64,000 nt of DNA from Trichuris trichiura (taxonomy: Eukaryota; Nematoda; Enoplea; Trichinellida; Trichuridae), in the NCBI GenBank assembly GCA_037903355.1, contig JBAJFE010000005.1:2976001-3040000 (forward strand), in the 5' to 3' direction. The number at the start of each line of letters is the position of its first letter. The stretch's first letter is position 1. The notes under the pieces were generated by a model that made no database searches, was not told where the DNA came from, and saw only the letters and a program-made list of their open reading frames with translations. This document shows, in pieces, positions 23,710 through 37,223 of this stretch. A program made the position numbers and the translations under genes.

Positions 23710-24390
23710 TTACTGTAGGACGCATGTTCGACTTTTTGGAGGCCAAATAATCTCGGACGTTTGCGCGTCAGTAATTCTTTCAATAGTGGGTACCTCGGCT
23801 CGTAGTACGGGTGCGTTGCTTTCCAGCTCGCTTCGATGCGGTAGAACTCCCAGAACTTCGGAGGCAGTTTTCAAAAAGCACAAGGCAACAGAGTCTCCCA
23901 GCTTAGCAGACGTTTGAAAGCTGAGCATATGGTAGCGTTTTGAGAATTCTTGATGCTTTTCCAGCTTGATGGCGCGCTGATGCTCTAAGTCGCTTTTCAT
24001 TCCAACCAAAGTCAGTTGAACCTTCCGTTCCTGCTCGGCTGCGGACAGGCGTTGTACCAGCCGGTACCAATCCTTGATCCGATCGAAACTAACGCTGTTG
24101 GTCACGTCGTAGGCAAAGATAATCGCGTCCGCACCCAGAACATACTTGTCAAGCATGGAGCTTTCGAATTGCTTTCCACCGACGTCCCAAATTTGCAAGC
24201 CGACGCTCATCTGATTGTTCAACCTTTGGGTTTTTGCGTAAAATTCGACCCCCATTGTGGGCTGGTAGCCTTCGAAGAATTGGTCTTGGATGAAGCGAAG
24301 GCAGAAAGCCGTTTTTCCGCAACCGCTTTCTCCCAAAAGAACCACTTTCAAATGGCGCTCGTTGATCACCTCGTCGTCACTGTCGCTCAT
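23710..24390 (-). CDS. rab-28: RAB28-like small GTPase, intronless
   Basis: The protein has 226 aa. The N-terminus MSDSDDE, the switch segment WDVGG (in place of WDTAG), MLDKYVLGA, the LVG(x)K(x)DLEH segment and the C-terminal CaaX box CVLQ all match RAB28, an atypical Rab that is farnesylated and acts at the ciliary base and in the periciliary membrane. The P-loop GESGCGKT (20-27), switch I Thr45 and SAK (in TSAKLGD) are present. Two key positions differ: the catalytic glutamine after WDxGG is Lys73, and the guanine-recognition motif NKxD reads MKSD (131-134). The gene has no intron, unlike PIEZO and the RING gene. Orthology is well supported by length and both termini. Whether it cycles GTP normally is doubtful. 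Confidence 0.9.
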   Translation of the reverse strand: MSDSDDEVINERHLKVVLLGESGCGKTAFCLRFIQDQFFEGYQPTMGVEFYAKTQRLNNQMSVGLQIWDVGGKQFESSMLDKYVLGADAIIFAYDVTNSVSFDRIKDWYRLVQRLSAAEQERKVQLTLVGMKSDLEHQRAIKLEKHQEFSKRYHMLSFQTSAKLGDSVALCFLKTASEVLGVLPHRSELESNAPVLRAEVPTIERITDAQTSEIIWPPKSRTCVLQ

Positions 24391-26568
24391 TGCCTCAGTG
24401 AACAGAATTAGTTAAGCGGCCATATCGCGTCCGACTGCATCTCCCACACAAAGCAGCATTGCGCACCATGATCATATCATTGCACGCATTGCGAGTTTTG
24501 TTAGTTTGTCCATGTTGCTATGGTGATAGCAGTCGCGCTTTGCGACTGGTCCGATATGAGACTTGTTTATACATTTACCCGAAAAGCTTATTCACGATTG
24601 AGTCTTCATCTTTGACAGTCGTATCCCTTAAATATGGAGTATTCCACAGCGTGTGCATAAATATTCATTTCTTTATATGACGCGGCAACTTGCATCAATA
24701 CGTTTTGGTGTAGATTTTTTTGTCCAGCATATTATGGATTTTTATTTAGGGCAGTCCGGTGGTCTAAATCTGACATTTGATAGATAATTTCAATTTCTGT
24801 TTATCATAATTTAAAAGCAGTGTAATTGTTCCAGATTTGTCCTATGCAAATTGTAGTCTCATAGTCCAGACTAAAATGCTCAAACGCGATTTGTCGTTGT
24901 TCAGGTAGGGCGGGAAGTCATTTTGTAAATTCCGTTCGTCCAGAGTTTTTTTGAACGTTATTTGCATAAGGAAAAGAAAGTTTGTTCATTAGACGTTGCC
25001 GTACTGCTTTCGCAAACGTATTAATATTAAAATTCGGTAATTGGCATGGAACGTCGATCTGTTGCTGCATAGTTTTCTTTGAAAATTAATTTAATTGCTC
25101 CCTTTGACTTCTCTGCAGCTACTGACGGCAACGTAAACATTCTTATGCTAATTATAATTAGCCTTATTTGAATCTCTTGATTTGCATTTTGTCAGATGTA
25201 TATTTGACGTTTGCGAAGAGATTAAGAATATCCCAGAAGCGGAGCGTAGTTGCATGGAAGGCATAGTGGATGGAGAATGAAGTTTTAAAATAATTCGCCG
25301 TCATACAAATATTCCACGAGTTTGCAAAGAGCTTGGCATTGCTCTTTGACGCGGTCCATATAAGGGGTCAGATAAATGAATAAAACAAGTGGTAAAATTT
25401 TGGCAAAGAATTGATTTTATTTTTCATTATTTCCAGAGTTCCTTAAGGGCGGCAAAGCTCATGATTGTAATGCCGACGTAGCATTGCGCAGCTTATTGGT
25501 TTAGCATTCGTTTCCTTATATCCTTTAATTGTATGAGCGGCTTTGAGTACTTTTAATTAATTACACGTAATCCGGCGCGCACGTTTAATGAAAGAGGAAA
25601 AGAAAGGAAGTTTAACGGAAGGTTGACAGAATGAGTTTCGATAAGGTGCTACGATCAGAAATCAGTCCAGTTTGTTTAAAGTTTTCTTTTTGGTCGTTGT
25701 AGTGTTTGTTTTGTTAATCCTTCCTTTATCTGGATATTTCGAATTCTCTTTTTTTCTATTCTTTTTTGTTTTGTTTTTTGTACTTTTCTTTATTCTACGA
25801 AAATTGTGCGTTCCTCCTTTCTCTGAAATTTAAGTTCTGAATATTGTTTTAATTAAATACGGTGATGAGTATCCCTCAAGGAAGCTTCTACCTTTGCATT
25901 GACACGATTCTCGTGTCTGCGAATTTCAAAGTGCAGTTTTATAACTTGTTTAAGCTGAAGAACGTTCCAGTGACTGTATATGACTGTCTTGTCATTTTGT
26001 CCTGTCAGTGATTTCCGGCTGCTATCATTATTTTCTTTTAAAAAGCACATTTTCAGTTTATTGGCTGTTGCCTCACGTGAAAACTTGTGCTAACTGTGAG
26101 AGGGTGCTGTTTCGCAAAGAAAGGAATGAAAAAATTGAAATATTGCAAACACGTTTTTTTAAACCGCGCTTATAGTAACGTTAATCTATACGGCGGTAGT
26201 CTAGAATGTTACCACCTTATTTGGTCATAGAAATTGATGATAGGCTCATACTTTAGCAAGATGCAGAGTACTGACAGTAAACAACGACTTTTTGTGCTTA
26301 TCTGTCCACCTTTTCGCAAACGGTACATAAATGGAATGTAAGCGCCAAAATAATTGCAAAAGTATACTTACTTCATCGTATGTAAATACCTTAAATGGTT
26401 TTTCGTGCCCATTATATTGCGATGTAAAAGTGCTCAGGTGAGCGCGGTGAAAAGCTTAAACATATACATATTACAGGCAATGTATGAAAAACTTGATATT
26501 TTGCATATTTCCCAGGTATTCCATGTAACGTCTAGTGGAAAACCGGCAGTGTATTAAATACTGGCTTT

Positions 26569-26815
26569 TCATCTATGTCTCCGCAAGTCTACAGTGGCGA
26601 CACCTGTAGGTGAGAATACATTGTTTTCTCGCTACTTTCCCGCCTATACTTTTCCTATATCTTGGCTTAGGCTTAGACTGGGGTGGAACAGGATAGCCGA
26701 CAAGGACGCTAGTATAATTGGGTGCTTTGGACGCTGAACCTTTCCGGCTATAATGTTACGCCCTAGCCTAAACCTAAGCCTCAATATAAGGAGAGCGTAG
26801 ACATAGATTACAAGA
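26569..26815. repeat. Nested imperfect foldback
   Basis: Outer arms ATCTATGTCTCCGC (about 26570) and GCGTAGACATAGAT (about 26801) are inverted. Inner arms near 26655-26698 (GGCTTAGGCTTAGACTGGGG) and 26761-26800 (CCCTAGCCTAAACCTAAGCC) are also inverted, and pairing continues inward with mismatches almost to the centre. It encodes no protein and resembles a decayed foldback element. Confidence 0.72.
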
Positions 26816-29815
26816 CTTTAAAAGTCTCCCGCGCCTTGGCATCCCACTCACGTTTTGCCCGAATATTATGTGTTATCTTTTACAATGCCTAGGCAAGATA
26901 CACAACATGCTAGAATAATATAGACATTTCACACTGCTTAAAACCCGACAGATTTTGTCAATTTTGCCCATAACGTATTTAGGAAGGCTTCCACATGGCT
27001 TGTGCATTATTCGTAATGCCTGCGGGTTTGGAATAGTGGTTTTTCTGAAGTCCAATTTCGGATAATGGTAAATTTCATTGGCTGAAATTCATTATCCGAA
27101 GATGTAATGAATATTGCATTTGAACGAGATCTTGGATGGTGGCGAAATCATTTCATTGGGCTGAGTACAAATTAAGCTTTTCTGCTACTAGCATACGAGC
27201 TAGTCCTTTACGACTTGAAAATGCCCCGAGGTTATATTGATAATTTGATGAACTATTTTTGCGCTGCTCGATGATAAGTCTCTTTGCATTCGGCGGGAAA
27301 CGTTTTTTCCAACTATTGCTTCAACTGCTTTTGTAATTTAATTATTCAGCCTTCATTTAAATTTCATGGTCGTTTCCGTTCGACCAACGTTTTTTCCTCT
27401 TCCGATCAGAATTTTACAGCGCCAAGTCGGGTTTCATTTTTGCCGATGTTTTCTCCCTAATGCTTAAGCATTCAATGTTCAAGCCTATGCGCGCCGGCTG
27501 TCGAGCAACGTTGCCGTTATTGATGTTGACTTCCATTGGAAGCTTTGCTCTTAATTTGAAAAAAAAAATTTTCTCGAACGCGGTTCGGAGCAAAATTCCA
27601 GACGACAAAAATTGTCTCTTCCGAAATGTTCAATTTTTTAACTGACTTTTTTTATTTCAAATTTAGAACCCGATTCTGTCGCTTACTTTCATGCAGCGTT
27701 GATGAGATGCGCGTTTGTTTTTATGTAAAGCGTTTCGGGATGACACCCGAAAAGTGCGCAATATTCTTTGGCTTAGCTCACGTTAGATGAGGCCGCGACG
27801 AATTCGCTTGAAAACACAGCCTCTACCATTGCATATGCTAATGGACATATTAAAGGAATGGAAAGTCCATGCCGACATCGTTTTCCCGCCTTTAAGTTAG
27901 GCTTAAGGAAAGTTATTTGTTCAATAACTTTCAATGTTATTTTTTGGATAATCAAAGTCTGGTTATTCCAATTTGAGCTTTCGCTTTGATAAGTCGATTT
28001 TATGCCAACGTGGCACTTCCCCATTTTTCAGCTGTAAACTTCCGCGACTTTGACTACCCGCGACGTGGTCGTCTAATGTGCTTGCGCGTTGAATGATTGC
28101 TTAGCGGTAATTTCAAAGAGGCGGGAAGTCTGAGAGACATTGTTAACAGATTAGGGATAATTTAGTCGCTTTTTCGCTGTTGAAAGTGGGCTCCATCCGG
28201 GCGCTACGCGCGCTCGCATCCCTTTTTCTTTACTTCATTAAAGCGGGAGAGCGCTTCCTTAAGACTGTTTGCCATTGGCGAGTGTTTATTATGCAAATTG
28301 AATCGTCATTACCGCCAAAGACGGTGGTGCGTCAGCGAATTTCATCTTCCGACCGATCGTTACGAAAGCCAAATGAAATTAGCGAGAGAACTAATAATCG
28401 TAAAGTAGTTTAAGTTTATGGCAGCGCGGTTGGGGCGTTTACGTTTTGCGTTTGGCTTTTCTTTGTCCTCCCAAAATGGCATTGTCCAACCGTGCTATTT
28501 CCAAATACGGACAACGTTATTTCCTATGCGCATATTATTCACTTGCAACCGTACACGTGCTTTCCCAAGTGGTCACCAACTGCCAACGATTATCAGTAAT
28601 CATATATCTGTCTATGTGTCTTCAAAATTTTTTTCTTTGATCATCACCGACGTCAAGTTCGCAGCCAAAACGGCTGTTCCTCTGTAAGTATTCTACAACG
28701 TCAGCTGTCTTAGGATTGTGGCTGTTTTCTAGCACTTTTTTGGCTTTGGTGATCGCTAGGCTTTTGATCATGCGGAAATGCTAAGATTGCCATCGGCGAA
28801 AATAGGTCCACTTACGACTATGGGCTTTTAAATGTTCGAAACGCTGCTGGAAAATAAGTTATTAAATTTTTCATTTTCGTTCCCGTCCTTGGCTCAGTGT
28901 TTCGATAGCGACATTTTTCTTCAAGGCAAAGTGGCGGGAAGCATTTTAGACCGTAGCTAATTATTTTCAGTCTTAGTGTTCGCTGCGCAATATGAATTAT
29001 TTGGGTTTTCATCTTTTTTTCTTAGCATATGCAAGGAGTGCTTGCGTAGATGGTACATCAGTCGAGACGATGCAGTCTTTGGGCCCACCCTCCTTTGGAA
29101 AATTGAATTGACTCTCAGTTCGAATTTTTTTAAAGCCATTAGGTAATCGCAATGGTTAGGTAGATGACAGTGGCCTATACTTGAATGATAGACGCTAATC
29201 TACTCGCCAATAGGAGTGGGAGACCAGCCGGGATCAAAGTTTCAAATGTTAACCGCTTAAGACAGAGTCGCACATAGTTGGCTGCAGTGGATACCGCCAT
29301 TTGTGCTTTTACTTGTCCATTGTCCAATTTTCCCGCCTGTCCAAATCCCACATGTATTGATGCAAAAGTGATTGTTGACTCCCGGCTGAACGGCTTCTGT
29401 TCAATTATTTTTGCTTGGCGCCGCCCTGACAAATAGCTACTCATCGGTTGTACGAGAAACTTCACTTCTCAACGTTGACAGTCAGATGATGATACTCACC
29501 ATTTTATGGTTGTCGCGACGACGGAACTAATTGTTTCCGTTCGTTTACGCAGTCGTATGTGCGCGCATGTTGAGCCCGTATGCGCCTGAGAAGGAGCAGC
29601 GCCTTTGTCGTCCTTTTCTCAGCATGAACTCTCCTCCGGGTGAGGTCGTCTCCCTCTTTGTCATGATTCTCGTGAGTATCGTTTTTTTCGCTCACGCTTG
29701 AGCAAGCATAAATCTTTTTTTCAATCACGTTTTCGATTTGTTCCCGCCCTGCTTGCATTTAAAAACCTAAGATAAACGACGGTTCGAATATTCACATTTC
29801 AGCTGCCAAACGAGG

Positions 29816-29856
29816 CAGCCGTATACGGTCCCTACGGGGCCGTATAGGCGCGGCTG
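29816..29856. repeat. GC-rich short hairpin
   Basis: CAGCCG...CGGCTG and TATACGG...CCGTATA are nested inverted arms around a short loop, with some unpaired bases. The hairpin stands out in AT-rich surroundings. It could be a structured transcript element or chance. Confidence 0.5.
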
Positions 29857-32800
29857 ACAAAATTACTCTCACCTTCTTCTTACGCCTTATACGGCAGCGC
29901 GTTTTGGTCACCAAACTTTGGGCGTAGCCGGGACCGAAGAAACTTTAATTTATTAGCGGTTTTATTGGATACGTCATTTCCTGGTTGGGTTGATTGATTG
30001 TGCGAATTGCGTCAGCTGCCGCGCTAAGCGTTGCTTTGTCCGCATCCCAATTTGCATTCGACTATGCGTGTATGTCATTTTCTTCCATTTTGCGATGAGC
30101 GTTTGAAAAATGTTCATTAATTTCGGCGGTTCAATTGTCCGCGCTTTTACTATTCCAAGCGTCCATGCGTACGGCCGTTTGTTTCTCCTTGTACACTTGC
30201 CGCGGGATGCAAATGCGTGACTTCTTAGGCGAAAACGAATAATTAGTCGATAGTTGCAGTTCAGTTTTTCAAAGTTGAACGGCTCCGTCGGAAAATTCAC
30301 CTTGGCCTATACTGCACATTAAGCGTACACCAAAGTGGAATGGCTTTATCAGCGCGTCAATAGCTCTACCAAATGATTAATTTTGAGACAGAAATTATTA
30401 GAGCCTTCGGCTGGCATGTTCCGATCGATCATAGCGATTTTGTAACAAATGTGGGTCCCTTTATTACCGTATTCCGCCCATTGAATTTTACAAGCCGCTC
30501 CTTCGAGTCTCCTACAGTGTTCCCATTGTCCCGCTTGTGTTTGTCCCATTCTGTTTTTCTTTAGCTCGTTAAGGATATCTATACAATTCATTCTATTCAA
30601 GCTAACAAAGCGTGTAACTTATTTGTTGTAACGCACTCTCTATTTTTCCGAATTAGTTCTTCCCATCACAAGTTCAACTCTTCTGAAACAAGCGTTGACA
30701 AAAGCGGCAAAATGTTTACTGAATTTGCTTAGATACTCCGTGTAGTTAGCGAAATGATATTGTTTCTAATTGCGCGGAGACGCCGAAGGCCCTTATGGGA
30801 CTCTATTCGAGTTTGTCCACTCCTATTCATCCGCACTTTTGCAATTTGCATTTGCTCTTATGGTTGTTCGTTCATTCGTTGTCTCATTAGGGACAATACA
30901 TTTTTACTTGTAAGCACGAACTGTTCGTTGTTGAAGGTTGGTTGGTGCTTAATTTTGCATATTCGCCTTTGGCGCCAAACCCTTTTGGCATAGAAAGGAG
31001 AGAGCCAATATTTTTTAAACCAAAATGTTTTCTATGCCTTAAACGTCACTGTTTTTATTTTTAAAAAACGATCTCTTTCCCCTTCCTTAATTCTGGATGT
31101 TGAAAGCTAATTCGAAAAAGTAACTCTCTTTTTTGGAATAAATAAGGTTCGTAAGCGAGAATAGGTTTTGTCTTCTATTTTTTCTTTGCTGATTGCTCGC
31201 TTTGAGCTCGGGGAAGCCCACAGTTGCGTTGAACAAGAATTGCGCATATTCGACCAGGTTAAAGCCTCTGTTATACTCAGATTGCCAAGTTTTGTTTCTC
31301 ACTAATGTTTTGTGGTAAATTTTTAAGCTTTAGTTTATTCTTCTTTATTAATATGAGCAATTGGCTTTCCGAATACCATCGGTAAATAGTCATTGATTAA
31401 TTCTAGTCCTAACAAGCGCGCGGTTGTTTATTTGCCGTGGCACCGCTTCTTTACGCACGACAAAATGGCAATGTAGACATGATAGGTGAGAATGGGCAGC
31501 TTTTGCATTTTTCATCGATCTCCAATGACGTTAGGGCAAAATTGTACGCTTGCGAATTTTTCCCTCTTTACTGGCTGTCCAAATGGAAAAAGTGAACAGA
31601 CGTTTTTTTTGGCCAACCGTTTGCGTGATCGACCATACGCGGTTACAGGAAAGCGGGCGCAATTCAACCAACCCTACCGCTGCGTAGTACAACCTTCTCG
31701 TATTTGCGCCTCGGCCATTCATTGCAAGTATTATTAATGGCATTAGGGTCGCGCAATTTGAAAAATATAAACGAACAGTAAGACTCCTATTACCAATTGA
31801 CGTCAATGAGTGAAGTATGCGTGAGAAAGTTTATTGAAATTCTTTTTTAGTTTCGTTTTACGCTTTCTCCGTTAGATAAAATAGTACATTGTTTGCTTTG
31901 CGGTTCGTTTCGAGCGTTTGGCAGAAAGGCTGAAAAAAAGAGTCATTGTGCCGCGCGTCGCTTTTGTGTATTCAGTTGCAGTTGGTTCCTCTTCTCTCAG
32001 TTGGTAGTATGCGCTCGAAGCGCCAGTTCAATGAAATGCTAATTGAGCGTCACTTCGAACTGCATTCGTCTGACGTTCCTACGTTGCACTTTGAATGAAT
32101 GGGATCGTAATTTTCCGGCGAAGAAGTTTAAAAATGGCACTCCAATTTGCCCCTCGTCTTGTCTTCGTAATTCAATTGAATCTGCTGGTATGGTTGCTGA
32201 TTTTTTAAATTGCTTGAAAAACGAAGGCGGCTTTTAAATGGCCTTTCGCACGTTCATGCATCCTTGAAAATAAAGGCTGTAAGTGCAAAGTCTTCAGTTT
32301 TAAGCTTTTTAGTTATAACTCCTTTTTTAGCACTCTCTCTTAGCTGAATATTCTTTTGTAAATTTAGCTGTAGTGCGAATGTTGTGGATAAGTCACTTTC
32401 CCGCCTTGTTTCGTTGATCAGATTTGGCTAAGCTAATAACGTAGTAGCCCCGCGCCCGTAGTGCCTTCAAGGTTGCAATTTCAATCATATCTCAGTCGTG
32501 CGCGATCAAAGCGGGCGACAAAAAAATTGAGCAAATTGAAATTCGACAAAGTAAAAGACCGACGGCTCCTCAGTACAAAGCTTTTAAGCAGATTTTGCTT
32601 TCGTATTTAAACTAAGAATAGTGTTTCGGATGAGCCGAAAAAATTTGCCCGAAATTTCCTAGCCCGAAAATGCTACTGTTTTCGCATTACGCTTGTCAGC
32701 TTATTGCATTTCTTAAATTTCATTGATTTAATAATTCATCCGCAAAAATTGCCTATGTCAATTACGCGTTTGCTTCCATTTTCGGTATGTTTCGACGATC

Positions 32801-35800
32801 GATGTTGATTTTTGGGACCGCTTTATTCGAGGGAAACGCATTACGCTTTACAGGTACGCTTAGCTGCTAGGCGCGTAGAAGCTAGATATATCTGTAGCTG
32901 CATTTGCTTTCTACTATTGAGCAGTTATTAAACTTCACTAATATCGATGGAAAAGCGGAAACGCTATGATGTTAGCGTTAGTAATCTTATAAGGTATGTT
33001 TAGATAATAAAATTGATTGCCGCTTGTATTCCTGATAAGGCAGTGCGAGTTCAGTAACGTTTGGTATTTGTGATAATCGCTTATGTAATGTATTGAATAT
33101 TGTAATCCCACTTTTGTAGTTAAGTCTTTTAATTTTCACTGAGGGAAAGACGAAGTGCCCATTATTTTTTTACTTCAGCCGCATCATACTTCCAAGTAAT
33201 GGCAAGTGTATGTAATTGCCAGTTTGCAATGCGCATTTCTCTGGAAGGAAACAAAATGGATGAAATGCGAAATGCTTAACGAGGATTAACGCTTCGTTCA
33301 CTTTTTGTTTTGTCTTTATTCTCTCTGTTTCAAAACTAAGCCCGTTTCGTATTTTAGAAATTAGATTTTAATAATAGTTGGTTAGCGAATTTCTTATAAA
33401 TGGGCTTTTTCTTTTGCAACAACGAAAACGTGGTAGTGCTTATGCATTAAATGGTCATTATTAGCTTATAGCGTAATTTTTGCAAGTGTGACTGCTATGG
33501 GCCAATTGACCTCCGATAGTTTTCCATTGATAATTTTAGTTGTAGACTTTACATCTATCAATACGTTTATTTCATTTCATTCGACCGGCAACGTAAGAAA
33601 CTTTAGTCAGCTTAAATGTTTAGAATTGTTCTAGCTTAAGTTGGCTTAGAAATGAGGATGGTGATGCGAAATGTTCCGTTGCTTAAATAGGTCCATTGTA
33701 GGCGACTTCAGCGACTTTCTATTTGCGGTATCCTCTATTGCAGTTGTAATCCGAATAAATGAAAGTATGGATTGATGCGACTTTTGTTTATCCGTCCGAT
33801 GTTTGACGTTGCAATTTAATTTTGCTTTTTGTGAAATACATCAAACGTCAAATTTGATTTCGGGATGTGACCCTTACGCGCTTCCTTATTTGCTAAGCTA
33901 CTGTATAACGACAAGATCTTAGCCAAATTCATTCCGGCTTATAGTAGACGCGGAAATCTTTTCATAGCCTGTTATTCGCTAATGAAAATTCGAATTTTTA
34001 AATATTATATCTCTTAAGCACTGTACTGTTATTTCTACGCACGCGCGTTAGATGATTAGCTTCCTTTTTGGTTTTAAAGTGTTCCCGCGTTTCGTAGTCG
34101 TTTTATTTCAAAGCTGTTGACCTTGAAATCGAACCAAGACATCGAGAGTGCTGTGGATATCTGAGGCTCACTCAATGGGAGAACGTTGGGCTACCACTTC
34201 CCGAGGCTAATGGTCGATTTGCATTTACACTTTTCTTTCGCGGAAGCTTTTATTTTATTTTACGCTAGATGTCACTTTTTGCGTTCTTTTACCTTAGCCG
34301 CACCTTTCGGGCCACCCTCCATCCTCGGTAACCTCAAAATGACGTCGTTTCACTGGTCATTCTGTTGGTTACCGCTGATGACGCGCGGTGATGCAAGCTC
34401 GTAAGCTGTAGTTAAGGGAATGAGCCCAAAAACGGACACCTACCGGAAGGTAAAAGAAAAAATGTGCGGTCTCTTTAAGAAGGTTGGGTAATCAATACAC
34501 TTTTCTTTATCGTAATAAGTCAGCAAGTCTAAACATTGTCAGGTGACCAGGAGCTTTTTCGGGATTAATTGTCATTGTAGAATAAGCCTTCAAAGCTGCG
34601 TGTATTATAGGTTCGTAAAGTTTATCGATCCGGACATCTGCTACGACAACTTACGGGCTCAACTAGGAAGTTTCCAATTTTCAAAATATTAACACTTTGC
34701 TGCCTGAGCTTTTCTTGTTTTGTTCGAAGAAATTTTTTCAAATGGATTGCCTTTTTAGGTCAGAAGTGGGTGGCTACGCAGTTCTTTTTCTCCATTGAAC
34801 AGTAGACGACGCGGCTGCAAGTGTGTCACTTGAAATTCATTAGCTTCTTCAATCATGTCACGTTTTCTACTGTCCAACCGTGTTTTATTGTCAACGTTTC
34901 GAAAGCGATCAGTTTTTATAAAGCCAATGCACATCTACTCGCGTTGTTTGGATTTGGGTGCCATCGACTTCCTCTTTCAAATCTGATTGATTCATTCGGT
35001 AGATGTTGCTCCGAAGGCATCTGTCTTAGCAAAGTTTCCATTGAAGAAAAGGGTTATAATCGATTGGTTGAAGCTCGTTCGGAGTGTTCAGTTGTGTTTT
35101 GCTTATATAATTTGGCATTTTGCCCTTGCTGCCAAGTTTGGGTAAGCAATCTCGCAATGCACCGTTGGGAGACAACCCGAGCGGACCGACACCGCAAGCA
35201 ATATCATTCTCATTCGCCCTCTGCTGGCAGATTAAATGTTTTTCGCTTTTTCAACTCGGAACGAGAAATCCCTAACGTTCGTAGCTAAAGCATTATGGAA
35301 TGGATAGCCTCGTCCCATGGTTCTCATGCTTTTCTTGCCGACTCTGTTTTGGATAGCCGCGATTCTTTTCACCAAGGATCTTTTTCTTTTTAAAGGATGC
35401 ATGATGACGTAATAAACGATTTGAATTCTTCCTTTATAAATGACGCGAAGCGAAGTCGATCACGCTTAAAGAAAATGCATTCTTTTTATGACGACAAAAA
35501 GGCCTCTCCGCCCCCTTTGGAAGTTTGAATGGAAAAATTCTGTGACCATAAGAGACGTGGCCCTTTTGAACTTACTTTAACTTCCGCTTTGCTCGCTCGG
35601 AACAGGTTGAGTCTAAATGAAATGTTGCGGGCTGTTTGCCCATTATTTTTCGCGTTACGGAAGGATTGACCGTAATCTTACGTCTTAAGAGAAGGGAAAA
35701 GATTTCTTGTCTTAAAAATCCACCCTAAACTATGTGCGTCCTTAATAGGCTTAGTCTTTTGGTGGAAGTTTCGGCAACGCGGACGGATAGAACGACTTTA

Positions 35801-37093
35801 TGAAAAAAGAATTGATTTAACACAATGGTGAGGTTTTCGCTGCCCGCCGAAGTGTTTTTCAAAATGATTCGAAGACGAAAAGCAATTAAGGGCTGCCGTA
35901 TAGTTGGTTTTCATTTTTTCTTTCCCCTTTTCGGAATGTGTAACTTCATTAGACCGCTTAGAAAAGCGTTAGTTCCGCAGCCGTTGCGTGGGGCCTTGAG
36001 GAACTGCAAAAGATTCTTAACAGTTTGAAATTAACTTTTCTATCGCGCTTATTGCCTTCCATATGCCGTTAGGTAATCATGCTATCCTTTCGGCCTCGAA
36101 ATTTCAATTCGTGAACAATGCTAGCCCAGAATCTGAGTTTCTTCGGGTTGTACATAGGGCAGTCTTAATGTTGTCAATATGTTTGTTCATTCTTCCCGCC
36201 GTCCCGACTTGCAGTAAAGTGGAGTATTGGAAAAACATTCTCGTTGCCTCTCTAGTTGATTCAGTTTTTGTTTGAATGATTTATGCTAGCATTATTTAAA
36301 TTTTTTGCGTCAATAAAATAACCGTTAGTTTGTTTTCAGTAGCGTTTCAGAATTATGTAGGGAAAAGTGGAATCTGTTTTTCATGCTAAAAGGATTTTGA
36401 TTCCATAATGTAGGCTTTTTACAGCTTTGCCCCATTGAGCAATAGCATTCAGGACTGGGGACGTTATCGGCATGTTAGTAAGGGTACTGCATTCTCTTTG
36501 CGATTGCGTATACGCGTCTAATGTTGGTTGGTATCGTTGAGTGGCTAATGAATATCCACTTGCCAGAAACCTTGAACCTTTCGTCTCCGTTGGCAATTGA
36601 TTTTGTTTTCCTACAGGTGACCGCATGCTATTTCACAAATCATTCGTGATCTTGCTGGGGCCATGTTTTTCGTTGTCGTCCTCTTGTCATGTTACCTTCT
36701 TCCCTGTTCTCTTATCAATGCCTTACGGGCTTTTTATTTATTACAGCATTTGCTGGACAGAGCTTTCAAAATCCAGCTAGCGTTGGTATACTAATGTTAA
36801 TGAATTATTTTCTAACAAAAAGAGCACTCAGAGATTTAGGTGCTTATTTTTATGCAAATTTCTTGCGGGCTTATCTTTTTGTAGCAGCCCAAAGCAAAGC
36901 GTCATTCTAACTTTGGTCAGTTAAATTTGACAGCTTATTTTCATCCACTTTTGTTTACCAGTACGCGTATACGGGTAATATTTTGCTTGAAGTCAGGTTT
37001 GCCTTCTGTAAATAAGGTTGGAAGAGGTTATTTGAAGTATGCATGCTTGGGAACAGGAAATTTTGTTTTATATTATCATGTAGATAAAATCTC

Positions 37094-37223
37094 ATCTGTT
37101 TCTTTATTACGGATACAGTTTATTTGCACTTATTCGTAAATGAGTTCCTTGAAAGCTTGGAGGGACTCATTTACGAATAAGTGTAAATAAACCGTTTGTA
37201 TTGTATCCGTAATGAACAAACAG
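37094..37223. repeat. Long foldback (~52-bp arms)
   Basis: The left arm 37094-37145 and right arm 37164-37223 are reverse complements apart from a roughly 9-nt insertion in the right arm. The innermost ACTCATTTACGAATAAGTG pairs without a mismatch. The loop of about 19 nt contains AAGCTT. No coding sequence is present. Confidence 0.88.
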
